This document shows, in pieces, positions 1 through 7,242 of a stretch of DNA of 15,990 nt. A program made the position numbers and the translations under genes. Location of the stretch: positions 1 through 15,990 of the forward strand of contig CAMYNZ010000029.1 in assembly GCA_947259865.1 (NCBI GenBank). Reading direction: 5' to 3'. Each line of letters opens with the position of its first letter. Position 1 is the first letter of the stretch. The notes under the pieces were generated by a model. It ran no database searches and was not told where the DNA came from. It saw nothing but the letters and a program-made list of their open reading frames with translations. Source of the DNA: an uncultured Desulfobacterales bacterium (GTDB lineage Bacteria > Desulfobacterota > Desulfobacteria > Desulfobacterales > G020354645).

Positions 1-4
1 TACC

Positions 5-117
5 GTGCGTGTGTTAGAAATTCGGAATAGCTCAAAGCTCATAGCTTAAAGCTCAAAGCAAAATTGATTAAATTCTTTTATTAAATGCGCTAATCCCAAG
101 CCAGAGGCAGTCATGAT
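5..117 (+). repeat. Dispersed structured repeat, copy 1 (interrupted)
   Basis: This stretch aligns with the repeats at 10436-10567 and 14785-14914. Shared blocks are TGCGTGTGTTAGAAA at the left, then GCGCTAATCCCAAGC, then AGAGGCAGTCATGATAAA. The copy is interrupted at about 29-60 by short direct repeats of AGCTCAAAGC and AGCTTAAAGC. Its expected terminator hairpin is missing; a different palindromic repeat begins at 130 instead. I see no coding potential here. Confidence 0.5.
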
Positions 118-129
118 AAAAGAGAGGTT

Positions 130-247
130 CCCCGGTTAAACGCACCTGAGGCGCACAAGTTCGCTGCGCTCCTTTTCTTCGAAACCCCGGTGAAATGAGC
201 TTCACTCTGTCATTACATGAATTTCACTGGGCAAGAATTTAACTGGG
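130..247. repeat. Nested palindromic intergenic repeat, copy A
   Basis: Two inverted repeats are nested. CCCCGGTTAAA (130-140) pairs with TTTAACTGGG (238-247), and CCCCGGTGAAAT (185-196) pairs with ATTTCACTGGG (221-231). The same arrangement, with related arms and the shared tail TTTCACTGRGCAARAATT, recurs at 13099-13220. It looks like a member of a dispersed palindromic family. No ORF of note lies inside. Confidence 0.55.
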
Positions 248-282
248 CAGGCACGGTTCAGGGCTAAAAAAATAACATAGAT

Positions 283-356
283 TGCTGCAGTACCAGAGGG
301 TGCCATTGAATGAAATAAACAAGCCCCATTTCTCAATTCGAGATCCGGCGTTTTGG
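283..356 (+). repeat. Dispersed repeat, terminator-hairpin copy 2
   Basis: The block CAGAGGGTGCCATTGAATGA followed by AAGCCCC-ATT-TCTC-loop-GAGA-TCC-GGCG-TTTT matches the 3' half of the repeats at 10436 and 14785. The outer stem is imperfect here (one C-C mismatch), so terminator activity is doubtful. It lies about 100 nt upstream of the DinB-like gene. Confidence 0.45.
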
Positions 357-361
357 TATTT

Positions 362-389
362 TTGACCATGAAGCGCAGATTGGCATAAC
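362..389 (+). promoter_or_regulatory. Possible sigma-70 promoter for the DinB-like gene
   Basis: TTGACC (362-367), a 16-nt spacer and CATAAC (384-389) lie about 70 nt upstream of the start codon. The -10 match is modest, so this is a weak prediction. Confidence 0.25.
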
Positions 390-457
390 GCCATGACCGC
401 CCCTCTTTACGCCAGGGCGACAGGCAATGGGAACATCTAACATCCGTGAGGTTAAAG

Positions 458-970
458 ATGAAACATCAACAAATCATCGGGCATCTGCATGTGAATGGTG
501 AGGTGTTTAAATATCTTTTTAAGAACATTTCGGACGAACAGGCCCGTTGGAAACCCGCTGCGGACAGATGGTCCCTGCTGGAGGTTGTCAACCATCTTTA
601 TGATGAAGAAAGGGAAGATTTCAGGAAAAGACTCGAACTTGTCCTCAACGACCCCGATGAGCCTTGGCCGGCCATTGACCCCGAAGGCTGGGTGCTTCAG
701 CGCCGTTACAACCAGAAAAGTTTAAAGGAATCTTTGCACAATCTCTTCGGTGAGCGCGCCAACTCCCTGGCATGGTTGCAGGCTCTGGAGACCCCCGACT
801 GGCAAGCAACCCACCGCCATCCCCAAATGGGCGACATGTCTGCCGAACTGCTTCTGGCCAACTGGCTGGCCCACGACCTGTTTCACATCCGTCAGATAAA
901 CGACTTGCATTTTGCCCGCCTGACCCGGCAGGTGATGCCACTATCGCTGGCGTATTCGGGTTGGAAATAG
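458..970 (+). CDS. DinB-like (DfsB) four-helix-bundle metalloprotein
   Basis: The protein has 170 residues, a usual length for the DinB/YfiT-like superfamily. It reads as a helical bundle with the expected three metal-binding histidines: one in VVNHLYDEE (His46) and a pair in LAHDLFHIRQ (His139 and His143). WSLLEVVNHLYDEE and the closing AHDLFHIRQI are typical of the family. Members bind a divalent metal; some are thiol-dependent S-transferases, but the substrate of this one cannot be read from sequence. A GTG at 446 opens the same frame, but ATG 458 is preferred because GAGG (448-451) sits six bases before it. It is followed after 204 nt by the DJ-1/PfpI gene, which probably has its own promoter. 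Family assignment is firm; function is open. Confidence 0.85.
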   Translation: MKHQQIIGHLHVNGEVFKYLFKNISDEQARWKPAADRWSLLEVVNHLYDEEREDFRKRLELVLNDPDEPWPAIDPEGWVLQRRYNQKSLKESLHNLFGERANSLAWLQALETPDWQATHRHPQMGDMSAELLLANWLAHDLFHIRQINDLHFARLTRQVMPLSLAYSGWK

Positions 971-1087
971 AAGGCATGAACGGAAGACAAAAAGCTGAGG
1001 GGCATAATCTAAATTCAGCAGCGGAGGCTACCGACCTGGACTCGACTCAGCTATAAATTGGTCGTCAACGCTATCCGACCCCGCTTA

Positions 1088-1115
1088 TTGACGTTCTCAT
1101 ATTTGATCGTATCTT
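1088..1115 (+). promoter_or_regulatory. Possible promoter for the DJ-1/PfpI gene
   Basis: TTGACG (1088-1093), 16 nt, then TATCTT (1110-1115) lie about 60 nt upstream of ATG 1175. The hexamers are reasonable but not strong. The rest of 971-1174 shows nothing else I can name. Confidence 0.35.
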
Positions 1116-1174
1116 TTCCTATATATCGTGTTCTGACACCGGCCAGATTCAGGCCATGACCAAAGGAGAGAACC

Positions 1175-1699
1175 ATGCTGCTCAAAGGAAAAACTATCGG
1201 TATTCTCATCGGACCCGGATATGAGGATCTGGAATTCTGGGTACCGTATATGCGAGTGAAAGAAGAAGGCGCAGAAGTCAAAGTGATCGGTATCAAGGGA
1301 GGTGAACTCTATACGAGCAAAAGCGGCGGGTTGACCGTCGAAAGTCAGGTTGCCGCCAAAGAGATCACCGCCGACCGGTTGGATGCGTTGCTGGTACCAG
1401 GTGGTTGGGCCCCGGACAAGCTTCGCCGGGACAGAAATATTTTGCAGTTAGTTCGTAACATGGATGCCCAGGGCAAGCTCCTTGGTTTTATCTGTCACGC
1501 CGGTTGGGTGGCAGCCAGCGCGGAAATCTGCAAAGGCAAACGTGCAACCGGCAGCACCGGCATCAAAGATGACATGCAAAATGCGGGGGCCATATGGGTC
1601 GACGAACCTGCCTTTCGAGAGGGCAACCTGGTGTGGGGACGCGTGGTGGAAGATATTCCGGATTACTGCCGGGAACTGGTGAAAGCGCTTTCATCCTAA
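1175..1699 (+). CDS. DJ-1/PfpI family protein (class I glutamine amidotransferase-like)
   Basis: The 174-residue protein matches PfpI/YhbO-type members along its length. The nucleophile elbow GFICHAGW carries Cys107 followed by His108, and the acidic partner Glu17 lies in GYEDLEFW. LVPGGWAPDKLR and STGIKDDMQNAGAIWVDE are family blocks. Such proteins have been described as intracellular proteases, glyoxalase-like enzymes or protein/nucleotide deglycases, so it is probably a cytosolic stress protein acting on reactive carbonyl damage. The exact activity is unsettled for the family. AGGAGA (1165-1170) precedes the ATG at a good distance. The final segment GNLVWGRVVEDIPDYCREL differs somewhat from the usual WVTSR...DLPAW form. 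Transcription probably ends at the hairpin 1735-1768. Confidence 0.9.
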   Translation: MLLKGKTIGILIGPGYEDLEFWVPYMRVKEEGAEVKVIGIKGGELYTSKSGGLTVESQVAAKEITADRLDALLVPGGWAPDKLRRDRNILQLVRNMDAQGKLLGFICHAGWVAASAEICKGKRATGSTGIKDDMQNAGAIWVDEPAFREGNLVWGRVVEDIPDYCRELVKALSS

Positions 1700-1768
1700 T
1701 TGCATAAACAAAGGCGCATCCTGCCGAAATCAATAAACCCCATTTCTCAATCCGAGATCCGGGGTTTT
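1697..1768 (+). terminator. Bidirectional terminator hairpin, repeat copy 3
   Basis: AAACCCC (1735-1741) pairs with GGGGTTT (1761-1767), with an inner TCTC/GAGA stem (1745-1748 and 1754-1757) separated by a 3x3 internal loop. It sits between the convergent DJ-1/PfpI and LamG genes and ends in TTTT on the plus strand. The hairpin is nearly identical to the one at 14878-14911, so it is both a plausible terminator and a member of the dispersed repeat family. Confidence 0.6.
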
Positions 1769-1795
1769 GAGTGCGAAAAAAAGCTTTAAACAAAA

Positions 1796-4114
1796 TTATC
1801 GTTTCGATACATTTAATCCGTGATAGAGGTCTAAAATCTCTTCTTCATCTAACGCTCTGTTATAAATTTGGACATCATCTATGCGGCCGTTGAGATAGGC
1901 ATCATCAGGGTGACCCAATATCAAGCTTTCATCGGAGTCCGCTATTTCGCCGCTCACCGATTGAGTTGTGTCCAATTCCCCATCGATGTAAATCTTGACT
2001 ACCTGATTTGGAAAATCGTATATAGCGACCATGTGATGCCACGCGTTGAGACCAATGGGTGTCGATTCGATGATATTTACATCAGGGGTGTAGATATGAA
2101 AGCGAGGTGTATTGTTGGATATCTTCCACCCATAGGACCCCGGTTTGGATAAACACCATTCATCTCCGGTTGCATTTTTTGTTCTTTTAATCCAGACCGA
2201 AATACTAAGTTGTTTTGTTACATCCAACGAACTGACACCCGGATCAATGATTTCCACATAATCTTCATCTCTTCTAAACTTAAGGGCCTTGCCAAATTTT
2301 CCTTTTCTGCGCACGGTATGCCCATACAGTCTGCCGTGATTGCCCATACCGGATTTATCAATAATTTCTTTGCGGCCTCGTTTTTCGTCAAACTGCCAAT
2401 AACCGATCAGGCCGTTCGGGTTTAAATAATTGGCCCCTGTGCCAAACGTCATGGCACCTGAATCCGCCTCATGGGCGCCCATGTCCGGGGCTTGGCCGGT
2501 AAAGACATCATTGAAGTTAGGGATTAAATCGCCGGCATCAAATCCGGGACTCGATGATTTTAGATAGAAATGTCCCGTGCCTGTGTCAGAATCAAGACCC
2601 ACCTCGTTCCCATAAAGGGGATTGCCCTTGATACCATTTCTTTCCGAACCTCCGACGGCGATTATTTCTCCATTATATAAATCATAATCAAAATCGTTTT
2701 CGCTGTTCTCAAGATTCTCGAGGATGGCATAGTGAACGTCACTTTGACTTTCTAAAATATTGTTGCGGGTGACACAATTTTTTAAATCCCGACCGGAGGC
2801 ATTGATTTGATTGGAGTGCCCGCTTAATTCCGGATCCGTGGGGATGAGTGATGTATTGTGAAAAATATATAATTTGCCATCACCGTAAAAGGTATTGTTT
2901 ACCGCAGAGCCACCTGCTTTTATCAGGGATGCCCCCGTATTGTGCCTGGGAAGAGGACCCTTGCGACTGCTGCGCACGACATTTCTCCAGATGTAGACAG
3001 GACCTACCTCTACAGGGGCACAGGCAATTCCGACGTAGGAGCGATCGATATAATTATTCCATATTCTAACATTGCGGTTATTTCCTTCGCTTTCAATGGC
3101 ATCATCCCAGCAACGCTCTATATAATTACTGTATATATCCGTGTCGGAGTTTGGAAAGCCAATATCAAAATTTTTTGATTCCCCGATACCATCGTTAAAA
3201 TAATGATCATCATCAGAAAAGATTTCATTATAACGAATGACATGATTTCCGGCGCTGGCTTTCAACACGATGGCCTTGGGTCCGATGGGATGATAGGTTG
3301 CATATTTGTCACGATATTCTTTCCAGCTGTTTGCATCGGATCTGGGATGGTGTATCTTGTTTTTTTGAATAATGATTCTTTCAATCGCATTGGAATCGGA
3401 ATATATCCCCGCGTCTTCATTGACACCGAATCCATCGGTATCGACACGACCCCAGCCGCTTATATCGCAGTCCTCGATGATAACATCATGGGCGCCGTTC
3501 AAAAGTTTGATTGCGTGTATACCCGCATTTTTCAGGGTCAATCCCCGGATGATGACGTAAGAAGCATCGATTATCAGACAATGGTCGTGGGCGTTGTTCA
3601 CATCTATAATGGTTTGCGCTTTTTCTGGATGAGTGAACAGGGTATAGGCTTCTGCAGTTCCTGAATCTTGTACCACATAGGGTGATGCAGTGATGCCATC
3701 AGGCAGGTAGACGATGTCTCCCACCGGAATTTGTTCCTTCCATGTGGTTACTTTTATCTTGCGAGAGCGATTCCTTTTTTCTAATGTAAATTTGATCTCA
3801 TATGTGACACCCGGATATAAATTAACCAGACTCCCGCGATATTCATCAGTATCGGGGTCAAACCAAAGATCCAATCCCCTTCTCCATTCAGGTTCTCCGA
3901 GTATTTTATAATCAACATGGCAGATATTATCTTCACTTCCGCCCCAGGGACTGTAATAAAGGCCGATGGAATGAAAGGTGGGTATGGCGTGCGGGTTGGC
4001 AGTTGCCTGGTTGGAATTGCAGCTGAAGGTGACAAACAGCGCCAGGCTCGACGCAATCAGCCAGAATGCCAATCCAAACAGATTAGCGCCTGCGGGTGTC
4101 TCGTTTTTAATCAT
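1796..4114 (-). CDS. Secreted right-handed beta-helix protein with C-terminal LamG domain
   Basis: From ATG 4114 the protein has 772 residues. Residues 11-31 form a hydrophobic export signal. Cleavage after Ala39 (ATA/NP) is plausible, and Cys32 gives a poor lipobox, so a lipoprotein is possible but not convincing. Residues about 50-130 look like a fibronectin III-like sandwich. About 150-490 are a parallel beta-helix with repeated rungs such as DVIIEDCDISGWG, RIIIQKNKIHHP and VRIWNNYIDRS, as in pectate-lyase-like proteins. Residues about 569-765 are a LamG/concanavalin A-like jelly roll (GLIGYWQFDE; WHHMVAIYD; IYIDGELD; IDDVQIYNRALDEEEI). The likely role is binding or cutting polysaccharide outside the cytoplasm; I cannot identify catalytic residues. 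An in-frame TTG at 4144 would add ten residues; neither start has a clear ribosome site. It lies 114 nt downstream of the MFS gene and may share its transcript. Confidence 0.8.
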   Translation of the reverse strand: MIKNETPAGANLFGLAFWLIASSLALFVTFSCNSNQATANPHAIPTFHSIGLYYSPWGGSEDNICHVDYKILGEPEWRRGLDLWFDPDTDEYRGSLVNLYPGVTYEIKFTLEKRNRSRKIKVTTWKEQIPVGDIVYLPDGITASPYVVQDSGTAEAYTLFTHPEKAQTIIDVNNAHDHCLIIDASYVIIRGLTLKNAGIHAIKLLNGAHDVIIEDCDISGWGRVDTDGFGVNEDAGIYSDSNAIERIIIQKNKIHHPRSDANSWKEYRDKYATYHPIGPKAIVLKASAGNHVIRYNEIFSDDDHYFNDGIGESKNFDIGFPNSDTDIYSNYIERCWDDAIESEGNNRNVRIWNNYIDRSYVGIACAPVEVGPVYIWRNVVRSSRKGPLPRHNTGASLIKAGGSAVNNTFYGDGKLYIFHNTSLIPTDPELSGHSNQINASGRDLKNCVTRNNILESQSDVHYAILENLENSENDFDYDLYNGEIIAVGGSERNGIKGNPLYGNEVGLDSDTGTGHFYLKSSSPGFDAGDLIPNFNDVFTGQAPDMGAHEADSGAMTFGTGANYLNPNGLIGYWQFDEKRGRKEIIDKSGMGNHGRLYGHTVRRKGKFGKALKFRRDEDYVEIIDPGVSSLDVTKQLSISVWIKRTKNATGDEWCLSKPGSYGWKISNNTPRFHIYTPDVNIIESTPIGLNAWHHMVAIYDFPNQVVKIYIDGELDTTQSVSGEIADSDESLILGHPDDAYLNGRIDDVQIYNRALDEEEILDLYHGLNVSKR

Positions 4115-4227
4115 TTGTTTTAATCGTGGACGCGAGTGTTGCAAGGTGCCGACCGTATGTCCATCATGGCGTTTGTCGCAGCCAACCGGCAGACGGTAAT
4201 TGGATTATGGGTTTTTATCTGTCTTAT

Positions 4228-5439
4228 TTAAAACGTGCACTCGGTGTAAGGGGTTGTGATCCAAATCATTACGGACGACGCAATCATCAGGCCACCCAGG
4301 TAGCCAAACACCAGGGTGAAGTTGCCCTGGGTCAGATCGAGTAAGTAGCCTCCCAACCAGGGGCCCAGGGCACCGGACAAAAAGCCGAAGGCCGTGAAAA
4401 CACCGCCGAAAATGGATCCGAAATGTTCCATTCCGAAACAATCACTGACCAGAGGCGCTGAAACGGCAAAAAGCGTGCCGAAGGCAAAACCAATAACAGC
4501 TGCCAGGACACCCCACATTATAATTCCGGACACATGGGGCAATAAATAATAGGCACCGCCGGCCAGTAAAAAGGTTGTGACCATCACCGTTTTACGGCCG
4601 ACGATGTCGGATAGAAATCCACTTGCCAGGCGGCTGAGACCGTTGGTGATGTTAAACGCCATTAAAATCAGAACCGCCCGGGACATGGTCAAACCGTTCG
4701 CCAACCCGAAGCTGGTTGAAAGGGTAACCATGGCAATACCGGCCGCACCGACAAAAGCATAGGTAAACCATAGCAGCCAAAAAGAGCGGGTCCGCAGACT
4801 CTGGCCAAAGTTTAATGACAGGGTTGCCGGAACACCTGGCCCGGATTGCCGGATACTCTCGGGTTCTGCCCGGGGAAGGCGAATGAAAAATGCCGTCGCC
4901 AGACCGATGATCAAAAATACGGCACCCACCCACCCGGTCATATGCCTGTGACCAAAAAGTTGCAATATGCGGTTGAATACAGGGGCCATGACGGCCCCCG
5001 ACAATCCGAAAAACATGCTCACCAGACCGGACACCAGCCCGCGTCGTTGCGGGTACCAGCGTTGGACCACGGTGAGAGCCGGCAGGTAAATAAACGCTGA
5101 AGAGGCGCCTGTCAGAAAAGCCCACAGATATACCCAGTAAATGCTATCGGCATGTCCCAGGGCAGCCGTACTTGGTCCGTATATAAGTGCCCCCAGCGCC
5201 ATAATCCAGGCCGGTTTGATTTTTTCCTGCAACCGGCCGGTAACAAACATAAATATGCCTACGGCAGCCAGGACAAAGAATAGTGTTTTACCAGCATCTG
5301 CCCGCCCAACGTCAAAAATTTGCTGCCAGTGCGTGCCCATCACACCGGGGAAACCGAATACCAGAGCCCCCGGCAAAAAGATCGCCACACAACTGGCCAC
5401 TACCGCCACGAATGGATGATATTGTTTTTTCATCGCCAT
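4228..5439 (-). CDS. MFS transporter, oxalate/formate antiporter (OFA)-like
   Basis: The 403-residue protein is hydrophobic throughout, with about twelve membrane segments. It shows the MFS signature loop GFLSDIVGRK (274-283) between helices 8 and 9 and a weaker copy, GRLQEKIKP, after helix 2. RWYPQRRGLVSGL (127-139) and the N-terminal FVAVVASCVAIFLPGALVFGF...W resemble OFA and monocarboxylate carriers. It probably moves small organic anions across the inner membrane; the substrate is not readable. Two in-frame ATGs (5439 and 5433) are available and neither has a good Shine-Dalgarno sequence. The upstream 308 bp (5440-5747) contain only an ACGAAATT direct repeat near 5446 and 5464, a possible regulator site, and no gene. 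Confidence 0.85.
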   Translation of the reverse strand: MAMKKQYHPFVAVVASCVAIFLPGALVFGFPGVMGTHWQQIFDVGRADAGKTLFFVLAAVGIFMFVTGRLQEKIKPAWIMALGALIYGPSTAALGHADSIYWVYLWAFLTGASSAFIYLPALTVVQRWYPQRRGLVSGLVSMFFGLSGAVMAPVFNRILQLFGHRHMTGWVGAVFLIIGLATAFFIRLPRAEPESIRQSGPGVPATLSLNFGQSLRTRSFWLLWFTYAFVGAAGIAMVTLSTSFGLANGLTMSRAVLILMAFNITNGLSRLASGFLSDIVGRKTVMVTTFLLAGGAYYLLPHVSGIIMWGVLAAVIGFAFGTLFAVSAPLVSDCFGMEHFGSIFGGVFTAFGFLSGALGPWLGGYLLDLTQGNFTLVFGYLGGLMIASSVMIWITTPYTECTF

Positions 5440-5747
5440 TGTTAAACGAAATTCGAACCTGATACGAAATTAATTTTATTGTTGTTCAAAGACAATAGCG
5501 TGTCAAGCGGTAAACGAAGAAAATCCAGCAAAATCAGGGAAGTCAAGGGGGGCACCGCTACAAAAGGGATTTTAGGGGTTTTAAAACGTAACCATCCGGG
5601 GCACAAAATTCTGGAAAGAAAATCTATGAGCACAACACGCAGGATGGTCACCCCGCAGTTTAACCGGCATTGACATCCGCAAGGCCTCAACCGCTGTGTG
5701 TCCAATCCAGTATATTTCAGGGCAGTACAGGGTGCCGAATACGACTT

Positions 5748-6509
5748 TTACCACAACCCCGCTTCAACACACTCTTGCCGGACAAACGGGTTCTCATTAC
5801 CCTGAATATTTTCTATCCTTTTAGTCCGTTGGCATTCCCAGGCATCGACTTTGTCTTGCCGGTCCCAGGCATCAAAGAGTTTTCGATTCTTTCTGCCGAT
5901 GATACCGCGTCCCGGGTAGGCGGCGTCCATATATTTATAGATACGGGCGATATTGCCTCGCACGTACCCCGGCGGTTCTGCACTGCGATCCGCAATCTCC
6001 ATGTCGCATTGGCCAAATTCACGTTTTTCTCCCGGGATCATCGCAAAGCTGTAATTTGACCGCAGCCCGTTAATTTCACCGACTGACGGTACCAGGTTAT
6101 ACATATCAGATTCCATGTACCGGAACACGGGTACCATCTTCCTCGTGCAGTTGCGGCCCTTGAATGATTTTCCTTTACTGTCAACGCATTCGGGATGGCC
6201 CTGGCGCCATTCCCTGAAGCTCTGGCCAAATGAATGGGCCGGAACAATATGTTCCCACTCTAAACGATAAGCACGTTTCGATTGTTTCTTGGGTTCATAA
6301 CCGTTGGAGTGAAATACCTGTCTTTTCGGGCTGAATTCACAGCCGCAGTAAAAGGTTGTGTAATGATCGTAATAGACTTGCCTCAGCAGGATCTTTTTGG
6401 CCTTATTGAATGACGGGTTTAGGGTATTGCCCTGGATTTGGATATGGGCAGCACTGCTACCGTTAAAAAAAAGGGCTGCTGCTATGAAGACAAATGACAG
6501 TCGTTTCAT
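5748..6509 (-). CDS. endA: Secreted endonuclease I (EndA/NucM/Vvn family)
   Basis: The 253-residue protein starts with a signal peptide (MKRLSFVFIAAALFFNGSSA, cleavage near Ala20-Ala21), so it acts in the periplasm or outside the cell. It is a beta-beta-alpha-metal nuclease: RLEWEHIVPAHSFG contains the catalytic His87 and neighbouring metal-ligand Glu86, and MYNLVPSVGEINGLRSN (136-152) is the second family block. Cysteines at 55, 57 (YCGC), 108, 121, 168, 226 and 247 fit the disulfide pattern of exported members. Family enzymes cut DNA, and often RNA, without sequence preference. The frame stays open upstream to 6572, but ATG 6509 is chosen because AGGT (about 6518-6521) precedes it and it begins the signal peptide. 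Its leader holds a cyclic-di-GMP riboswitch and terminator, so synthesis is probably tied to the second-messenger level. Confidence 0.93.
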   Translation of the reverse strand: MKRLSFVFIAAALFFNGSSAAHIQIQGNTLNPSFNKAKKILLRQVYYDHYTTFYCGCEFSPKRQVFHSNGYEPKKQSKRAYRLEWEHIVPAHSFGQSFREWRQGHPECVDSKGKSFKGRNCTRKMVPVFRYMESDMYNLVPSVGEINGLRSNYSFAMIPGEKREFGQCDMEIADRSAEPPGYVRGNIARIYKYMDAAYPGRGIIGRKNRKLFDAWDRQDKVDAWECQRTKRIENIQGNENPFVRQECVEAGLW

Positions 6510-6639
6510 ATAATTGACCTCAGGGTGCGGTTGCGCTGCAGTATCTTTGGCAGTTGCTGCATGATGATACATAATGCAGGATCCGGCCCCGGCGTGGTTT
6601 CACCGACCAATTCCCTTCCAGAATCCAGGATCACCGTCA

Positions 6640-6678
6640 CCCAAAAAAAAACCGAGCTGCAGGTGCTCATCAGCTCGG
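6640..6678 (-). terminator. Intrinsic terminator in the endA leader (riboswitch expression platform)
   Basis: On the minus strand CCGAGCTG (6678-6671) pairs perfectly with CAGCTCGG (6659-6652) around an 11-nt loop, followed by nine T residues (6651-6643, with one A at 6651 on the plus strand giving the first). It lies 11 nt after the GEMM aptamer and about 130 nt before the endA start, with no minus-strand gene upstream to end. It is therefore best read as a regulated terminator. Confidence 0.85.
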
Positions 6679-6687
6679 CTAGAAAAA

Positions 6688-6768
6688 TCCAGGCAACCCG
6701 GCTGACCGCCCGCAGCGGACCCGTGGCTTTCCGCCCCCGCCTCACGACGGGTTTGGCTTTTCAGGTTT
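6688..6768 (-). promoter_or_regulatory. Cyclic di-GMP-I (GEMM-I) riboswitch aptamer
   Basis: Read on the minus strand, the segment has the GEMM core in order. AAAAGCCAAACCCG comes first, then a stem capped by a GTGA (GNRA) tetraloop, then GGCGGAAAGCCACGGG, a second arm, and AGCCGGGTTGCC at the end. Known aptamers have CAAACC, GACGCAAAGCC and GGGTTRCC in the same places. The element starts about 12 nt after the predicted transcription start and ends just before an intrinsic terminator, so it probably controls transcription read-through into endA. Ligand is inferred: cyclic di-GMP is most likely, and the cGAMP-binding subclass known from Geobacter cannot be excluded by eye. Whether it turns endA on or off cannot be told. 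Confidence 0.88.
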
Positions 6769-6785
6769 TCGATATTTTTTTATAA

Positions 6786-6814
6786 ATTATAAATGAATAC
6801 CCGTGAAAAGTCAA
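6786..6814 (-). promoter_or_regulatory. Sigma-70 promoter of the riboswitch-endA transcript
   Basis: On the minus strand TTGACT (6814-6809), a 17-nt spacer and a perfect TATAAT (6791-6786) form a near-consensus promoter. The predicted start near 6779 gives a leader of about 270 nt containing the aptamer and terminator. Confidence 0.8.
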
Positions 6815-6856
6815 AGACGCCATCTTCTCTTTGACCCGGGAAAGGCCACCCGCAGA

Positions 6857-7180
6857 TACTAGCGTTATGTTGTAGAAATAACTTTAAAAAGTATTTTAGC
6901 AGTTTGAAAGGCATTTGCTCACGCCGGTGACCATTTTGGGGACGCCCGCTGCAGCGGGGCTAAATCAAAAGAACTCGACCTCGCTTGCGCTCGGGACTCA
7001 GACAGCTTTTGATTTTTACCCGCCAACGGTCTCTGGCGGGTGAATACGCCAAAGATCGTTGGCGGACAAGCGCCCCGCTACAACGGGCGTCTTTATCCCA
7101 AAATGCTCAATAGTGCTCGCAAAAACCTTTCAAACTTTGTGCTGAATATTGTTGCTTATTTGTGGGACACGACACTAGCT
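6857..7180. mobile_element. MITE-like nested palindromic element, no transposase
   Basis: Long imperfect terminal inverted repeats flank the region. ACTAGCG...AAATAAC (6858-6882) mirrors GCTTATTTGTGG...ACACTAGC (7154-7179), and the arms continue inward through GTTTGAAAGG/CCTTTCAAAC and CATTTTGGG/CCCAAAATG to GCGGGGC/GCCCCGC. The centre holds further hairpins: AAATCAAAAG/CTTTTGATTT (6963-7016), CCCGCCA/TGGCGGG (about 7019-7040) and CGCCAA/TTGGCG (about 7048-7065). There is no transposase ORF and no clear target duplication. A 22-nt piece of the right end recurs at 10179-10200. This accounts for most of the gene-free stretch 6815-7207. Confidence 0.55.
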
Positions 7181-7207
7181 GGTTGCAGGCTCAACCCTAT
7201 TAAGTGT

Positions 7208-7236
7208 TTGACACCCTAACCCGGGTTAGCCATACT
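7208..7236 (+). promoter_or_regulatory. Promoter with embedded palindromic operator for the M20 gene
   Basis: TTGACA (7208-7213), exactly 17 nt, then CATACT (7231-7236) form a strong sigma-70-like promoter. The spacer contains the perfect 14-bp palindrome CTAACCCGGGTTAG (7216-7229), centred between the hexamers, where a bound repressor would block RNA polymerase. The predicted start is near 7243, leaving a leader of about 208 nt. Confidence 0.65.
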
Positions 7237-7242
7237 TGCGTC

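Noticed and set aside
29..60. Short AGCTCAAAGC direct repeats as a possible CRISPR or iteron array
   Set aside because: Only about three degenerate 10-nt units with no regular spacers; no replication or cas genes nearby.
1051..1296. A minus-strand frame across the DJ-1/PfpI start
   Set aside because: It overlaps a clear promoter-gene arrangement on the plus strand and shows no family resemblance.
3203..3664. A 153-residue plus-strand frame inside the beta-helix gene
   Set aside because: It mirrors the repetitive beta-helix coding strand and has no recognisable domain or start signal.
6506..6745. A 79-residue minus-strand frame through the endA leader
   Set aside because: It runs through the riboswitch and terminator and has no start signal; the nucleotide-level RNA features explain the sequence better.
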